Shown: piece after piece, positions 20,701-29,191 of the stretch | How the letters are laid out: each line of letters starts with the position of its first letter | Position numbering within the stretch: position 1 is the stretch's first letter | Assembly: GCA_944380295.1 (NCBI GenBank) | Contig: CALWHE010000003.1 | Coordinates: 1 to 64,000, forward strand | Source: an uncultured Christensenellaceae bacterium | GTDB lineage: Bacteria; Bacillota; Clostridia; Christensenellales; UBA3700 | Length of the DNA: 64,000 nucleotides | Direction: 5' to 3' | Program-made: the position numbers and the translations under genes | Notes under the pieces: generated by a model | Told to the model about the DNA's origin: nothing | What the model saw: only the letters and a program-made list of their open reading frames with translations | Database searches by the model: none

Positions 20701-20978
20701 GGTGCAGCGCTATACTCTAATAGCGCCGCAGGCAGCCGCAACGTCTGCGATGCGCCGTGCTATGCACGGCAGTATGAGCAGACATTTCACGTGCCCTCTC
20801 GTCGCTTGCGGTTTGAGGGCACATTTCACGTTTTTGCCAATGTGTTGGCAAAAACATTTCACTTTTGCGCAGCAGTATACGTTCGCTTATCGCTCACTTA
20901 TATCTGCGCAAAAATTTCACGTCCGGAGCGGCACGGCGCTTTCTCGCTTATCGCTTATTGCCGTGCCGCGGAGGACAT
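20701..20978 (-). repeat. HA hairpin-array element, copy A
   Basis: Complete copy in minus orientation. Read on the minus strand it runs ATGTCC, stem 1 GCGGCACGGC/GCCGTGCCGC, GTGAAAT, stem 2 TTTGCGCAG/CTGCGCAAAA, GTGAAATG, stem 3 TTTTTGCC/GGCAAAAA, GTGAAATG, stem 4 TGCCCTC/GAGGGCA, GTGAAATG, stem 5 GTCTGC/GCAGAC with inner stem CCGTGC/GCACGG. Unlike other copies it is not directly at the end of a gene. Confidence 0.85.
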
Positions 20979-21033
20979 ATCAGGGGTGCAGCGTCACGCT
21001 GCCGCCCCGCGCTGCCGCCCCGCTCCCGCTGTC

Positions 21034-21062
21034 TTGCAATATGTTTGTTTATGTGTTATAAT
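21034..21062 (+). promoter_or_regulatory. Promoter of the zinc-ribbon membrane protein genes
   Basis: TTGCAA, 17-base spacer, TATAAT with the extended -10 TG (TGTTATAAT). Located 47 bases before the ATG at 21110. Two short palindromes lie just upstream (20985-21030). Confidence 0.75.
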
Positions 21063-21109
21063 GAGGCAAAGAGGCGGCGCGGGCGAAGTGCGCCGCGGGG
21101 AGGTGCGAT

Positions 21110-21595
21110 ATGTATTGTCATAATTGCGGGAAGCAGGTGAGCGACAACTCCAAGTTCTGCCGTTATTGCGGCGCGGCGCTCAGTGAAGAGAATGCGGCGG
21201 AAGAAAAGCCCAAGACCGGCGACGATCTGTTCGGCTTTGAAAACAAGGCGGAAAGCGGCGCGCAGAACGGCGGCGCACAGCAGCAGGGCAATGCGCAGCA
21301 GGGCAATTATCAATACGGTCCGGGCAGCTATTACACGCCGCAGGGCGGCGGGCAGCCGGGCAATTACAGCTATCAATACGGGCGCTATACCGCTCCGGAC
21401 GACGCCAAGTCGGTCGGATTCGGCGTGCTGGGCTTTTTCTTCCCGGTGGTGGGCTTTATCCTCTGGCTGATCTGGCACGACGATCACCCTCTGCGCGCCA
21501 AATCGTGCTTAAAGGGCGTGCTGGCGGGCGTGGTGCTCTATATCGCGCTGGTGATACTCATGATAGTGTTGGCGGTAGTCGTCAATTTCGCCTGA
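21110..21595 (+). CDS. Zinc-ribbon membrane protein 1
   Basis: 161 residues. The N-terminus is a zinc ribbon (Cys3, Cys6, Cys17, Cys20: YCHNCG and FCRYCG). A Gln/Gly/Tyr-rich linker follows, then two hydrophobic helices (GFGVLGFFFPVVGFILWLIW and a C-terminal VVLYIALVILMIVLAVVV). The family is common in Firmicutes under names such as zinc-ribbon domain-containing protein; no function is established. Start preceded by GGGGAGGTG. First of three related genes in a row. Confidence 0.85.
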   Translation: MYCHNCGKQVSDNSKFCRYCGAALSEENAAEEKPKTGDDLFGFENKAESGAQNGGAQQQGNAQQGNYQYGPGSYYTPQGGGQPGNYSYQYGRYTAPDDAKSVGFGVLGFFFPVVGFILWLIWHDDHPLRAKSCLKGVLAGVVLYIALVILMIVLAVVVNFA

Positions 21596-21654
21596 AAATT
21601 CACTTGAATACATCAAAAGCCGCGCCCGAGCGGGCGGGGCGAAGGAGGTAGTAA

Positions 21655-21978
21655 ATGTATTGTGCCGATTGCGGAAAGCAGATAGACGACGATTCCGCAT
21701 ATTGCAAATATTGCGGCGCGCAGACGGGAGCGGAAAAGGCGCCCGCCGACGCGAACAAACCGCCCACCGGCTACTATTACGCCACGGACGAGGAGAGCAA
21801 GGGTCATGCGGTGCTGGGCTTTTTCTTCCCCGTGGTGGGCTTTATCCTCTGGCTGGTGTGGCAGGACAAATACAGGAAACGCGCCAAATCGTGCGGCAAA
21901 GGCGCGCTCATCGGCGCGATCGTGTGGACGGCGCTTTCCGTGATAATGATGCTGATCTCCTTTTTTGCGATGCTGTGA
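21655..21978 (+). CDS. Zinc-ribbon membrane protein 2
   Basis: 107-residue paralogue of the preceding gene: the same zinc ribbon (YCADCG, YCKYCG), a shorter linker and the same two helices (AVLGFFFPVVGFILWLVW, then a C-terminal helix). AAGGAGG precedes the ATG. Together with its neighbours it looks like a local gene duplication. Function unknown. Confidence 0.85.
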   Translation: MYCADCGKQIDDDSAYCKYCGAQTGAEKAPADANKPPTGYYYATDEESKGHAVLGFFFPVVGFILWLVWQDKYRKRAKSCGKGALIGAIVWTALSVIMMLISFFAML

Positions 21979-21981
21979 CAA

Positions 21982-22470
21982 ATGACGGAAGATAAAAAGC
22001 AAAAGACGTCCGCGGCAGAGCAAGCAGACACGGCAACGCAGGAGTCCGGCAAACAAGCGGAGGGTAAAGAGCGCTCCGCCTGCTGGCGCGCGCGTGAGAG
22101 CGCGGAGCCGACGGACGTGGAAGAGAGCGCAAAGCCGGAGGACGGACACGAGAGCGCAAAGCCGGAGGAAGGACACGCGGCGGAAGCGGAGAACGCGGCG
22201 CCCGTGCGCGCGGTATTCGGCGTGAGTGCGGACAGCGGCGTGGATCACCGCCCCGCATACGGCAAAGACAAGTATTCCTTCTTGTGGGGCTTGCTCTCCT
22301 TTTTTGCGCCCGTGGTGGCTTTTGCCCTGCGCAATCTGTGGCGGCGCACTTATCCGCTGCGCTCCAAGTCGATACTCATCGGCAGCGTTCTGGGCATTGT
22401 CTTTTATGTCGCGCTCTTTGCCACCGCCGTTGCCCTCATCGTGGTAAAGATAAATCTTTATAAGCCATAA
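21982..22470 (+). CDS. Membrane protein 3, paralogue without zinc ribbon
   Basis: 162 residues. The C-terminal two-helix part (FLWGLLSFFAPVVAFALRNLW, RTYPLRSKSILIGSVLG) aligns with the two genes before it, but the N-terminus has no cysteine pairs. Instead there is a charged Glu/Ala/Lys-rich region with a repeated ESAKPEDGH/ESAKPEEGH unit. Only three bases separate it from the previous stop, so it is cotranscribed; no clear ribosome-binding site, so coupling is likely. Function unknown. Confidence 0.75.
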   Translation: MTEDKKQKTSAAEQADTATQESGKQAEGKERSACWRARESAEPTDVEESAKPEDGHESAKPEEGHAAEAENAAPVRAVFGVSADSGVDHRPAYGKDKYSFLWGLLSFFAPVVAFALRNLWRRTYPLRSKSILIGSVLGIVFYVALFATAVALIVVKINLYKP

Positions 22471-22515
22471 AATATGCACAAAACGGATAACAATAAAATT
22501 CCCGAACAAAAAATA

Positions 22516-22550
22516 CCCCGGTAAAACCTTATTTTTGCCGGGGATTTTTT
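22516..22550 (+). terminator. Terminator of the zinc-ribbon gene set
   Basis: Stem CCCCGGTAAAA with TTTTGCCGGGG (one G-T pair), short loop, then T-rich tail. Confidence 0.85.
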
Positions 22551-22641
22551 ATTTTTCCGCATATATCTTTATGGATAAAAACGCGCAGGACGTGACGGTG
22601 GAGTAAAACGTATCCGCCCGGACGGCGGGCGGATACGCAAA

Positions 22642-22875
22642 TTACAGCACGAATATGGAGATAAGAGTGGCGATAACGCAAGTTATTATTTCCAGACAAA
22701 CAAAGGTTATTTCCAGCGCCTTGGAGAATTTGGAAACGGCAGTCGCGTCGTTATTGTTGGAAGAGTATATCCGCAATTCATAACCCGTTTTGCTCGCCGA
22801 TCTCTCCTCTCGTTCTATATTTACATTACAGTAAGTTATTAACCTATTGTAAAGTAATAACTTACGTTTATCCAT
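22642..22875 (-). CDS. Small membrane protein, hypothetical
   Basis: 77 residues with one strong C-terminal membrane segment (LEITFVCLEIITCVIATLISIFVL, shown only in part: ITFVCLEIITCVIATLISIF). No homologue recognised. Divergent from the XRE gene and AT-rich compared with its surroundings, which suggests recent acquisition. No convincing ribosome-binding site is seen and the dyad at 22831-22865 falls within its first codons, so the start, or the gene itself, is uncertain. Confidence 0.45.
   Translation of the reverse strand: MDKRKLLLYNRLITYCNVNIEREERSASKTGYELRIYSSNNNDATAVSKFSKALEITFVCLEIITCVIATLISIFVL
22831..22865. promoter_or_regulatory. Palindromic operator between divergent genes
   Basis: Perfect 11-base inverted repeat GTAAGTTATTA (22831-22841) and TAATAACTTAC (22855-22865) with a 13-base spacer. 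It lies just upstream of the -10 hexamer (22875-22880) of the XRE gene. The likely reader is the adjacent XRE protein acting on its own promoter; this is inference. Confidence 0.6.
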
Positions 22876-22886
22876 ATAATAAAGAT

Positions 22887-23093
22887 ATGGAGATATTCAG
22901 GGTAAGATTTTGCGAATTGCTCAAAAGCAGCGGCAAGACTCAAAGCGAGCTTGCCGAATATCTCAACGTGGCAAAGCAGTGCGTAAGCGATTACAAGAGC
23001 GGAAAGAGTATCCCCAGTTTGCCAACATTCAAGAAGATCTGCGAATTTTTTGCCGTGAGCGCGGACTATCTTTTGGGGCTGAACAATTATTGA
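22887..23093 (+). CDS. XRE-family transcriptional regulator
   Basis: 68-residue helix-turn-helix protein of the Cro/CI type covering one domain only (LLKSSGKTQSELAEYLNVAK, then SDYKSGKSIPSLPTFKKICEFF, ending YLLGLNNY). TATAAT at 22875-22880 ends six bases before the ATG, so the mRNA may be leaderless. Its neighbour is a small divergent membrane protein; the pair resembles a small regulatory module, but its role is unknown. Confidence 0.85.
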   Translation: MEIFRVRFCELLKSSGKTQSELAEYLNVAKQCVSDYKSGKSIPSLPTFKKICEFFAVSADYLLGLNNY

Positions 23094-23202
23094 AAGCGCG
23101 TTTGCGCCGCCATAAATATCCGCCCGCCGATATGAAATGCGCCCCGAAAGCCGGACAGACTTGCGGGGCGCGTTGATAGAGCAAAGTTTTTGCTTTTGTT
23201 CC

Positions 23203-24555
23203 TCAATTTTTCAGCGAATGGGTGGGGGCGGGGATCCTGCCGCCGCGGTTGATGAACACGGCGGGGGAACTGCGGTTGACTTCCATGATGGGAGCTTCGC
23301 CCAAAAGTCCACCGAACACGGCGCGTTCGCCTGCTTTTTTGCCGTAAACGGGAATGACGCGCACGGCGGTGGTCTTGGTGTTTATCACGCCGATGGAGAT
23401 CTCGTCCGCTATCATGGCGGAGATTATCTCTTCGCTCACGTCGCCGGGAATGGCTATCATGTCCAAGCCCACGCTGCAAACGGCGGTCATGGCTTCCAGT
23501 TTTTCCAAGGTCAGCACGCCTTCCTGCGCCGCTTTTATCATGCCCGCGTCCTCTGACACGGGGATAAAGGCGCCGGAGAGTCCGCCCACGTGGCTGCTTG
23601 CCATGATGCCGCCCTTCTTGACCGCGTCGTTGAGCATTGCCAGGGTGGCGGTGGTGCCGTAAGCGCCCACGCTTTCCAGTCCCATTATCTCCAATATCTG
23701 CGCCACGGAATCGCCCACGGCAGGGGTGGGAGCGAGGGAGAGGTCCACTATGCCGAACTCCGCGTTAAGGCGGCGGCTTGCCTCTTTTGCCACCAGCTGT
23801 CCCACGCGGGTTATCTTAAAGGCGGTTTCTTTTATCACTTCCGCTATCTGCGTAAGATTAAAGCCGTCACACTGTTTGAGCGCGTGCGCCACCACGCCGG
23901 GACCGGAAACGCCCACGTTGATCACGCAATCCGCTTCGCCCACGCCCAAAAACGCGCCCGCCATAAAGGGGTTGTCCTCCACGGCGTTGGCAAACACCAC
24001 CAGCTTGGAGCAGGCGCTGCTGTCCGTGTCGCGGGTGAGATATGCCGCCTGTTTGATCAGCTTGCCGCACAGCGCCACGGCGTCCATGTTGACGCCCGCC
24101 TTGGTGGAAGCCACGTTCACGCTGGCACAGATCTTGGAAGTGGAGGCAAGCGCGGCGGGAATGCTCTGCAAAAAGGTCTTTTCGTAAGGGGTCATGCCCT
24201 TGTGCACCAGGGCGGAGTAACCACCCAAAAAGTCTATGCCCGTTTCCGCCGCCGCCTTATCCAGCATTTTCAGCGCCTCTTCGTGCCCGCCGGAAGCGGC
24301 GGTCACCAGGCTGAGCGGCGTGACGGAGATGCGCTTGTTGACGATGGGCACGCCTATTTCCGCGGAGATGGCGTTGCCCACGCTCACCAGGTTGCCCGCC
24401 TTTTTCATTATCTTGTCGTAGATCTTCTGCGCGGTGCGGCGCTTATCGTCCGTTATGCAGTCCAAAAGGCTGATGCCCATGGTGATGGTGCGCACGTCCA
24501 GGTGCTGGTGCGACACCATGTTTATCGTTTCCATTATCTCGCTGCTTGTATACAT
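23203..24555 (-). CDS. PFL-family protein UPF0210
   Basis: 450 residues of the UPF0210 family (DUF711), a pyruvate-formate-lyase-like fold without known reaction. The start [20 protein letters not shown] and the stretch [14 protein letters not shown] match the family. It is paired with an ACT-domain protein in many Firmicutes, as here. Start at 24555, preceded on the minus strand by GAGGTG. Longer readings add unrelated residues. Confidence 0.92.
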   Translation of the reverse strand: MYTSSEIMETINMVSHQHLDVRTITMGISLLDCITDDKRRTAQKIYDKIMKKAGNLVSVGNAISAEIGVPIVNKRISVTPLSLVTAASGGHEEALKMLDKAAAETGIDFLGGYSALVHKGMTPYEKTFLQSIPAALASTSKICASVNVASTKAGVNMDAVALCGKLIKQAAYLTRDTDSSACSKLVVFANAVEDNPFMAGAFLGVGEADCVINVGVSGPGVVAHALKQCDGFNLTQIAEVIKETAFKITRVGQLVAKEASRRLNAEFGIVDLSLAPTPAVGDSVAQILEIMGLESVGAYGTTATLAMLNDAVKKGGIMASSHVGGLSGAFIPVSEDAGMIKAAQEGVLTLEKLEAMTAVCSVGLDMIAIPGDVSEEIISAMIADEISIGVINTKTTAVRVIPVYGKKAGERAVFGGLLGEAPIMEVNRSSPAVFINRGGRIPAPTHSLKN

Positions 24556-24562
24556 ATGCACC

Positions 24563-24853
24563 TCAGATGTTTTCGGAAGCAAGGCTTATCTTGTGCATGG
24601 CGTCAAAGATCTGCTGTGATTGGATCCTGATCTCCACGCCCGTTTTCTCGCCCAGGGCGGCAAGGCGCTGCGCCGTCTGATCGAAGGAGAGCTTGCACTC
24701 TTTCAGATCCACCGCCATTATCATGGTGAAATAATCCTGCAAAATGGTTTGCGAGATGTCTTCGATATTGATGTCCATATCGAACAATTCGCCCGACACG
24801 CGCGCGATGATGCCTTTTTTGTCTTTACCTATCACGGATACGATGGCTTTCAT
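24563..24853 (-). CDS. ACT-domain protein (UPF0237)
   Basis: 96 residues forming a pair of ACT-like folds ([32 protein letters not shown]). ACT domains bind amino acids, and this family is regularly encoded just ahead of UPF0210. The two stops and starts are 7 bases apart. Start at 24853; the residues before it in frame are not conserved-looking. Confidence 0.92.
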   Translation of the reverse strand: MKAIVSVIGKDKKGIIARVSGELFDMDINIEDISQTILQDYFTMIMAVDLKECKLSFDQTAQRLAALGEKTGVEIRIQSQQIFDAMHKISLASENI

Positions 24854-24861
24854 GTTTCTCC

Positions 24862-25434
24862 TTAGTAGACTCCCACCACTTTGCCCAGCACCCAATCTTG
24901 TTTGACGGGGCCGTAATCGTGGGAATCGAATGAATTGTTTCTGTTATCGCCGAGCACAAACAGCTCGTCGCTTTCAAGGGTGAGTCCCTCTTCCAGTTCC
25001 GTGGCGGAAAGTTCGGAAAAAAGGGACAAATAATCCTCGCCGTATGTCTGTTCGGCAAGATAAGGCTCGTTCAGCGCCTCGCCGTTCACATACCATTGCG
25101 CGCCGTCAAAGCGCACCATGTCGCCGCCCATGGCGATCACGCGCTTGACGGGCGGAGCTTCCCCGCCGGGGCGCTCGAAGAGGATAATGTCGCCGCGTTC
25201 TATCTCAAAGCCCACTTTCAGCACCATGATGTGGTCGCCGTCCTGCAAGGTGGGCGTCATGCTCCTGCCGGACACCACATAGGGCGTTACAATAAAAAAC
25301 AGCACTATTAGGGCGGCTATCAGCACAACTATGATCGCCACCACCGCCGCCGTAACGCCGCGGTTTATCCTCTTGGTGCGCGCCGAGTTCTGCTCGGGCG
25401 GGAGCTGTTCTTGCTCAAAAGGCTCATTGATCAT
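24862..25434 (-). CDS. lepB: Signal peptidase I
   Basis: 190-residue membrane serine protease that cleaves Sec signal peptides. One N-terminal membrane segment (about residues 27-52) is followed by the nucleophile Ser58 in GRSMTPTL and the general base Lys97 in VKRVIAMGGD. The conserved GDNRNNSFDSHDYGPV box is near the end. It overlaps the DUF951 gene by 11 bases and ends 8 bases before the ACT gene. Confidence 0.95.
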   Translation of the reverse strand: MINEPFEQEQLPPEQNSARTKRINRGVTAAVVAIIVVLIAALIVLFFIVTPYVVSGRSMTPTLQDGDHIMVLKVGFEIERGDIILFERPGGEAPPVKRVIAMGGDMVRFDGAQWYVNGEALNEPYLAEQTYGEDYLSLFSELSATELEEGLTLESDELFVLGDNRNNSFDSHDYGPVKQDWVLGKVVGVY

Positions 25435-25609
25435 TTTTTTCCACTTTTTTCAAGGCTTTTTCAAAGGCGAGCAGATCCAGCATCACCACTCTGCCGCAGC
25501 CCAGGCACTTGATCTTCACGTCCGCGCCCGTGCGCACCACCTGCCAGCGGTCGCAGCCGCAGGGGTGGGGCTTTTTTGTTATGACGATGTCGCCTTCTCT
25601 TGCCTTCAT
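25424..25609 (-). CDS. DUF951 protein
   Basis: 61-residue protein of the DUF951 family, common in Firmicutes. It starts MKAREGDIV and contains KKPHPCGCDRWQVVRTGADV and the pair CLGCGR, probably zinc ligands. Start at 25609 overlaps the stop of the hydrolase gene (TGATG), so translation is coupled. Function unknown. Confidence 0.9.
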   Translation of the reverse strand: MKAREGDIVITKKPHPCGCDRWQVVRTGADVKIKCLGCGRVVMLDLLAFEKALKKVEKNDQ

Positions 25610-27255
25610 CACGTCCACAAAACGTTGTTGAGCATCAGCCCGCCTATGTCGCGCACGGTCAGGCGTTTCACGCCGCTCCAAGATTTGAGCGCGATCAGCT
25701 TGTCGTCCTTAAAGTCCGCCGCGGAGCCGGTGCAGGTGGTCCACTCTCCCGCCTTGGCGTAAAACACGCTGCGGTAGATCACGGGCGTTTTGTCTTTGAG
25801 CGCGGTGAGTTCCAGCACCACTTCGCGGTCTTTTTCGCAAAAAACGTCAAAGCGCAGCATGGTGTCCGGCTCTTTGAGCACGTTGAAGTCGCCCGCCGCA
25901 AAGGTGGTCAGATCGCCCCCGTCCGCGGTGAGTCCCAAAATGTCCAAGCCGCCCGCTTCCAGTTTGGGGAAGTAAGGGTTGACCAGTCCGTGGAAGCCCG
26001 TCACCGTCCAGTCGGAAAGCGGGTGCCTTTTATCGTAAAGTATGCGCGTATTGCGGCAGTTCATACGTTCTCCGCCCGCGGGCGTGACCGCCAGCATGGG
26101 GGAGCAGAAGATCTCTTTACTGTCATAGCCGGCGCGCAAAAAGGCGAATATCATCTTGGCGCACTCGGGCAGGGGCACGGAAACGGTGCCTTTACCCGCC
26201 GGAGTCACGTCCAGCGCGCGCCAATGGCGCAGATCCGCGTGCATCTCGTCAAAGGCGTAAAACAGCTGCAATTCCGTGGTGCGGCGCGGCGAGGCGAGTT
26301 TGAAAGAAAATTCTCCGCCCACGCCCGCATATTCCAGCTCCGGCGGCTTGGCGCAGGGCTTTTCGCCCAGCAGCTGCCATTGCAGCCAGCGTTTGAGCAC
26401 GACTATCGCGTCAGGTGAAAAAGCCGTGGTCATGCCGGCGTCGTAAAAGCGGTAAACGGGGCTTTCTATCACCTTCAAGGTGGAGCCGACCCTGTCCAGC
26501 GGCGAAAAACGCGAGTTGGTGGTGCCAAGATAGAGCACCGGACAGGTGATGTATTTGGCGTAAGTTTGCGGCGCGTAACCTATCACCCACGCCTCCGCCT
26601 CTTCGCTGAGCACCACGTCCACGTCCTCGCCGGCGTATTTGGGCAGGTTTTTCACCTCGTGCCAGCCCGCGCTCTGAATGGGCGCGATCGCCGTCACGCG
26701 CTTGTCGAACGCCGCCGTCAGCCAGGTGATGTCAGCGCCCAGCCCGTAACCCGCCAAACACAGCTTTTTGGAAGAAGTCAGGGTGCGGGCAAAGGTTATC
26801 ACGCGGTGGCACACGCGCACCCAATGATACATGCAGGTGTCGAAAGAGGTGGGGAACGCCTTGAAAAGCCGCTCCTCATCCGGCGAATATGCGGCATACG
26901 CGGCGCTTTGCGGATAACGCGAATGCTTGCCGTCCGCGCTTTCTCCGCCGTTATAATCGAAGGTGAGGGCAAGCAGACCCAAGCCCGCTGCGTCGCGCAG
27001 GTACTCGTCTTTGACGGTGGAATAGCGCGCGTCGTCCGCCAAAATGGCGCAGGGCGGATTTTTCACGCCTTTGGGCAGGTAGCCGCGCACAAAAGCGCGC
27101 GCCTTGCCGTCCGGCGCCGTAAAGGCGGTGATGTATGCCTCAAAGTAAACAAGCCCGTCCTTTTCCCCGTAACGGAGAAAGGAAGTTTCCAGCGGATCGG
27201 ACTCCGCGTCATAGTCCTGCCAAAGGCGGACGGGCGTCAAAACGTTCATGCTCAT
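25609..27255 (-). CDS. Alpha/beta-hydrolase-like protein, nucleophile replaced
   Basis: 548 residues. The first about 300 resemble acyl-esterase or acetyl-xylan-esterase type alpha/beta hydrolases (FVRGYLPKG, LLALTFDYNGGES). The C-terminal half looks like a beta-sandwich of the kind fused to CocE-type esterases. The nucleophile elbow, normally G-x-S-x-G, reads GYGLG (codons 26737-26751), so no serine is available; it may be a pseudoenzyme. The start is ATG 27255 or 27249. TATAAT at 27263-27268 (minus strand) ends 7 bases before the first, suggesting a leaderless mRNA. The gene heads a unit that continues into DUF951, lepB, ACT and UPF0210. Confidence 0.6.
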   Translation of the reverse strand: MSMNVLTPVRLWQDYDAESDPLETSFLRYGEKDGLVYFEAYITAFTAPDGKARAFVRGYLPKGVKNPPCAILADDARYSTVKDEYLRDAAGLGLLALTFDYNGGESADGKHSRYPQSAAYAAYSPDEERLFKAFPTSFDTCMYHWVRVCHRVITFARTLTSSKKLCLAGYGLGADITWLTAAFDKRVTAIAPIQSAGWHEVKNLPKYAGEDVDVVLSEEAEAWVIGYAPQTYAKYITCPVLYLGTTNSRFSPLDRVGSTLKVIESPVYRFYDAGMTTAFSPDAIVVLKRWLQWQLLGEKPCAKPPELEYAGVGGEFSFKLASPRRTTELQLFYAFDEMHADLRHWRALDVTPAGKGTVSVPLPECAKMIFAFLRAGYDSKEIFCSPMLAVTPAGGERMNCRNTRILYDKRHPLSDWTVTGFHGLVNPYFPKLEAGGLDILGLTADGGDLTTFAAGDFNVLKEPDTMLRFDVFCEKDREVVLELTALKDKTPVIYRSVFYAKAGEWTTCTGSAADFKDDKLIALKSWSGVKRLTVRDIGGLMLNNVLWT

Positions 27256-27262
27256 ATGTATC

Positions 27263-27290
27263 ATTATAACACAAAAAAGGAAAATTGCAA
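27263..27290 (-). promoter_or_regulatory. Promoter of the hydrolase-DUF951-lepB unit
   Basis: On the minus strand TTGCAA (27290-27285), 16-base spacer, TATAAT (27268-27263) in the extended form TGTTATAAT. The ATG at 27255 is 7 bases further. Confidence 0.75.
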
Positions 27291-27381
27291 TAAATAATCG
27301 CGCGCGGTCATAATAAAGAGGACGGGCGCGTATATTATGCCGTGAACGCGGAGCGCAAAAGCGCCTGCGGAAGGAGAGGCT

Positions 27382-27918
27382 ATGCGCGAGTGGGAAGAAC
27401 TGCCCGATGAGGAGAGCATAAAAAGGATGAATGCGGAATACCGCCGCATATCGGTTTTGCAGGGCGCGGCGCAAGGGGCAGAGAGCACGGGCGGCAAAGA
27501 CGCGCCGCGAGAGCAGAGCGAGCAGGAAGCAACCGAGCAGCGGGAGCAGAGCGAGCAAGGAAAGGCCGCGCAGGACGCGCAGACGGCGGGGGAGTGCCTC
27601 AGCGCTTTGCGGGCGGTGCGCGCCTGCGCGCAGACCATGAGGGAGAAAAGCGCGCGCGCAAGTGGAGCGCTGCGCCTGCTGTCGCCTCTCGCGGAGAGCC
27701 TGCTCAAAGAGGCGGAAGAGCTGTGCGCGCAGACGGGCGCCGAAGAGGAAAACGAAGCTGTGCCGGCAGCGGCAAATTACGCCGCCTGCAAAAGGGCGAT
27801 GGAAGAGGCGGCGGTGCGGGCGTTTTTCGCTTTGGACGGGCTCGCCGGGCGTTATCCGCGCGCGCAAAGAGCGCAGGTGCGGGCGCTGGCGCTCTGCTTT
27901 TTTTGCGCCCGGCTGTGA
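27382..27918 (+). CDS. Hypothetical protein, Ala/Glu-rich
   Basis: 178 residues, not recognised. The N-terminus starts MREWEELPDEESIKRMN, followed by a low-complexity Glu/Gln/Ala region (about 35-60). The C-terminal half is predicted helical with several cysteines and ends CFFCARL. GGAAGGAG precedes the ATG, which supports translation. It is divergent from the hydrolase unit and just ahead of the gene at 28004. Confidence 0.6.
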   Translation: MREWEELPDEESIKRMNAEYRRISVLQGAAQGAESTGGKDAPREQSEQEATEQREQSEQGKAAQDAQTAGECLSALRAVRACAQTMREKSARASGALRLLSPLAESLLKEAEELCAQTGAEEENEAVPAAANYAACKRAMEEAAVRAFFALDGLAGRYPRAQRAQVRALALCFFCARL

Positions 27919-28003
27919 GAGCGAATTTTTTTGCGTAAATTCGCGTAAATTCGACGCGACTTTGCACGATCCGCGCCCTTTTTAGTGTTATTTTATCGAT
28001 AAG

Positions 28004-29191
28004 ATGGAATACGCGGAAGAACAGGAAAACATCGTCACCAAGCGCGCGCTCATCACGCAAAACTTCAAGCAGGACTTGCTCGGCTGCTGTGAGGAACTTT
28101 TGCCTTCGGGGCATGTGGCGCTTGCCTTCACTTTGCGGAATACCGCCCTTGCGGACGAGATATGCGCCGCCCTAGGAGTGCAAAAATATCGTGTCAGCCG
28201 TTTTTCTTACGCGCCGGGCACCACGCCCTCGCAAGAGGCGGCGGAGGAGCTGATAAACGCCGCGGACGATATCCGTCTGCTGGTGTGCGCGGGCGGCGCG
28301 GACATGGCGGACATCGTGAAATTCGCCGCCAAAGAGCGCGGCTTGCCCTGGGTGCTATGCCCGTCCACGCCGGACATACTCTCCTGCGCGGAGGGCGCGG
28401 CGGTGCTGGGCTGGGGCGCGGCGGGAGAGCGGGTGGACTGTCCGCCGCCCGCGGCGGTGGCGGCGTCCTGCGCGCTGATGGAAGAATGCGCGGGCAGGAA
28501 AAAGGCGGAGGCTTACGCCGCGCTTGCCGCGGAAAGACTGCATTGCGCGGAATATGAGTGTGAAGACCTCATCTTCGGCACTCGGCATAAAACTGCCGGA
28601 CTGCGGGAGTTGTGCGCCGCCGCCTTAAAGGCGGAAGACGGCGCGACTTTGGCAAAGTTTTCTCTGCAAGCGGCGCTGCAAAGGCAGAAAGACAATTTGA
28701 GCGGAGAGGGCGGAGGACGCGCCTTGGCGCGCGTGCTCACGGCGGCGCAGGACGACGGCAGGAGCGTGAGCGAAAATTGCTTTATCTGCGCGCGCGTGCT
28801 CAATGAGCTTTATATCATGAGTTTGGCGTGGACGGGCGCGGACGTATTTATCCCGCCCGACCGCGCGGCGGCGGCATGCACGCTGGGCAGACTGTGCGGC
28901 GGGGATAAGCTGAGCCTGATTTCGGCGCTGGAAACGGGCGTGGACGGCGATAAGACCGCTTACGTCATCAAGGAATACCGCGAGGATATGTTAAAGATCT
29001 TGCAAAAGGCGGCGGAGAATAAAAAAGAACATGCGCGCACGTTCAGGCGCATGTATGAGGACGCGGGCTTTTGGCTGGGAAAATACGTGCGGCCGAAAGA
29101 CCTCATCTGGCTGGCGCGTCTTTATGCCGCCACGGCGCCGCGCAAGAGCCTTGCGGGAGCGCTGGGCGCTCCACCCCCGATCGTGCCTTGA
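28004..29191 (+). CDS. Dehydroquinate-synthase/Fe-ADH fold protein, divergent
   Basis: 395 residues resembling glycerol-1-phosphate dehydrogenase and iron-containing alcohol dehydrogenases: a nucleotide-binding half (LLVCAGGADMADIVKFAA, GLPWVLCPSTPD) and a helical half (GDKLSLISALETGVDGDK). The histidines that bind the metal in those enzymes are not seen at the expected places, so activity is doubtful. The last residues GALGAPPPIVP are encoded by a short intergenic repeat unit (see 29161). A possible -10 TATTTT at 27989-27994 lies 9 bases before the ATG; no ribosome-binding site is obvious. Confidence 0.45.
   Translation: MEYAEEQENIVTKRALITQNFKQDLLGCCEELLPSGHVALAFTLRNTALADEICAALGVQKYRVSRFSYAPGTTPSQEAAEELINAADDIRLLVCAGGADMADIVKFAAKERGLPWVLCPSTPDILSCAEGAAVLGWGAAGERVDCPPPAAVAASCALMEECAGRKKAEAYAALAAERLHCAEYECEDLIFGTRHKTAGLRELCAAALKAEDGATLAKFSLQAALQRQKDNLSGEGGGRALARVLTAAQDDGRSVSENCFICARVLNELYIMSLAWTGADVFIPPDRAAAACTLGRLCGGDKLSLISALETGVDGDKTAYVIKEYREDMLKILQKAAENKKEHARTFRRMYEDAGFWLGKYVRPKDLIWLARLYAATAPRKSLAGALGAPPPIVP

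Noticed and set aside
20701-20978. HA copies as simple intrinsic terminators
   Set aside because: Several stems in a row with constant linkers and no T-run after the stems do not fit intrinsic terminators, although an effect on RNA 3' ends remains possible.
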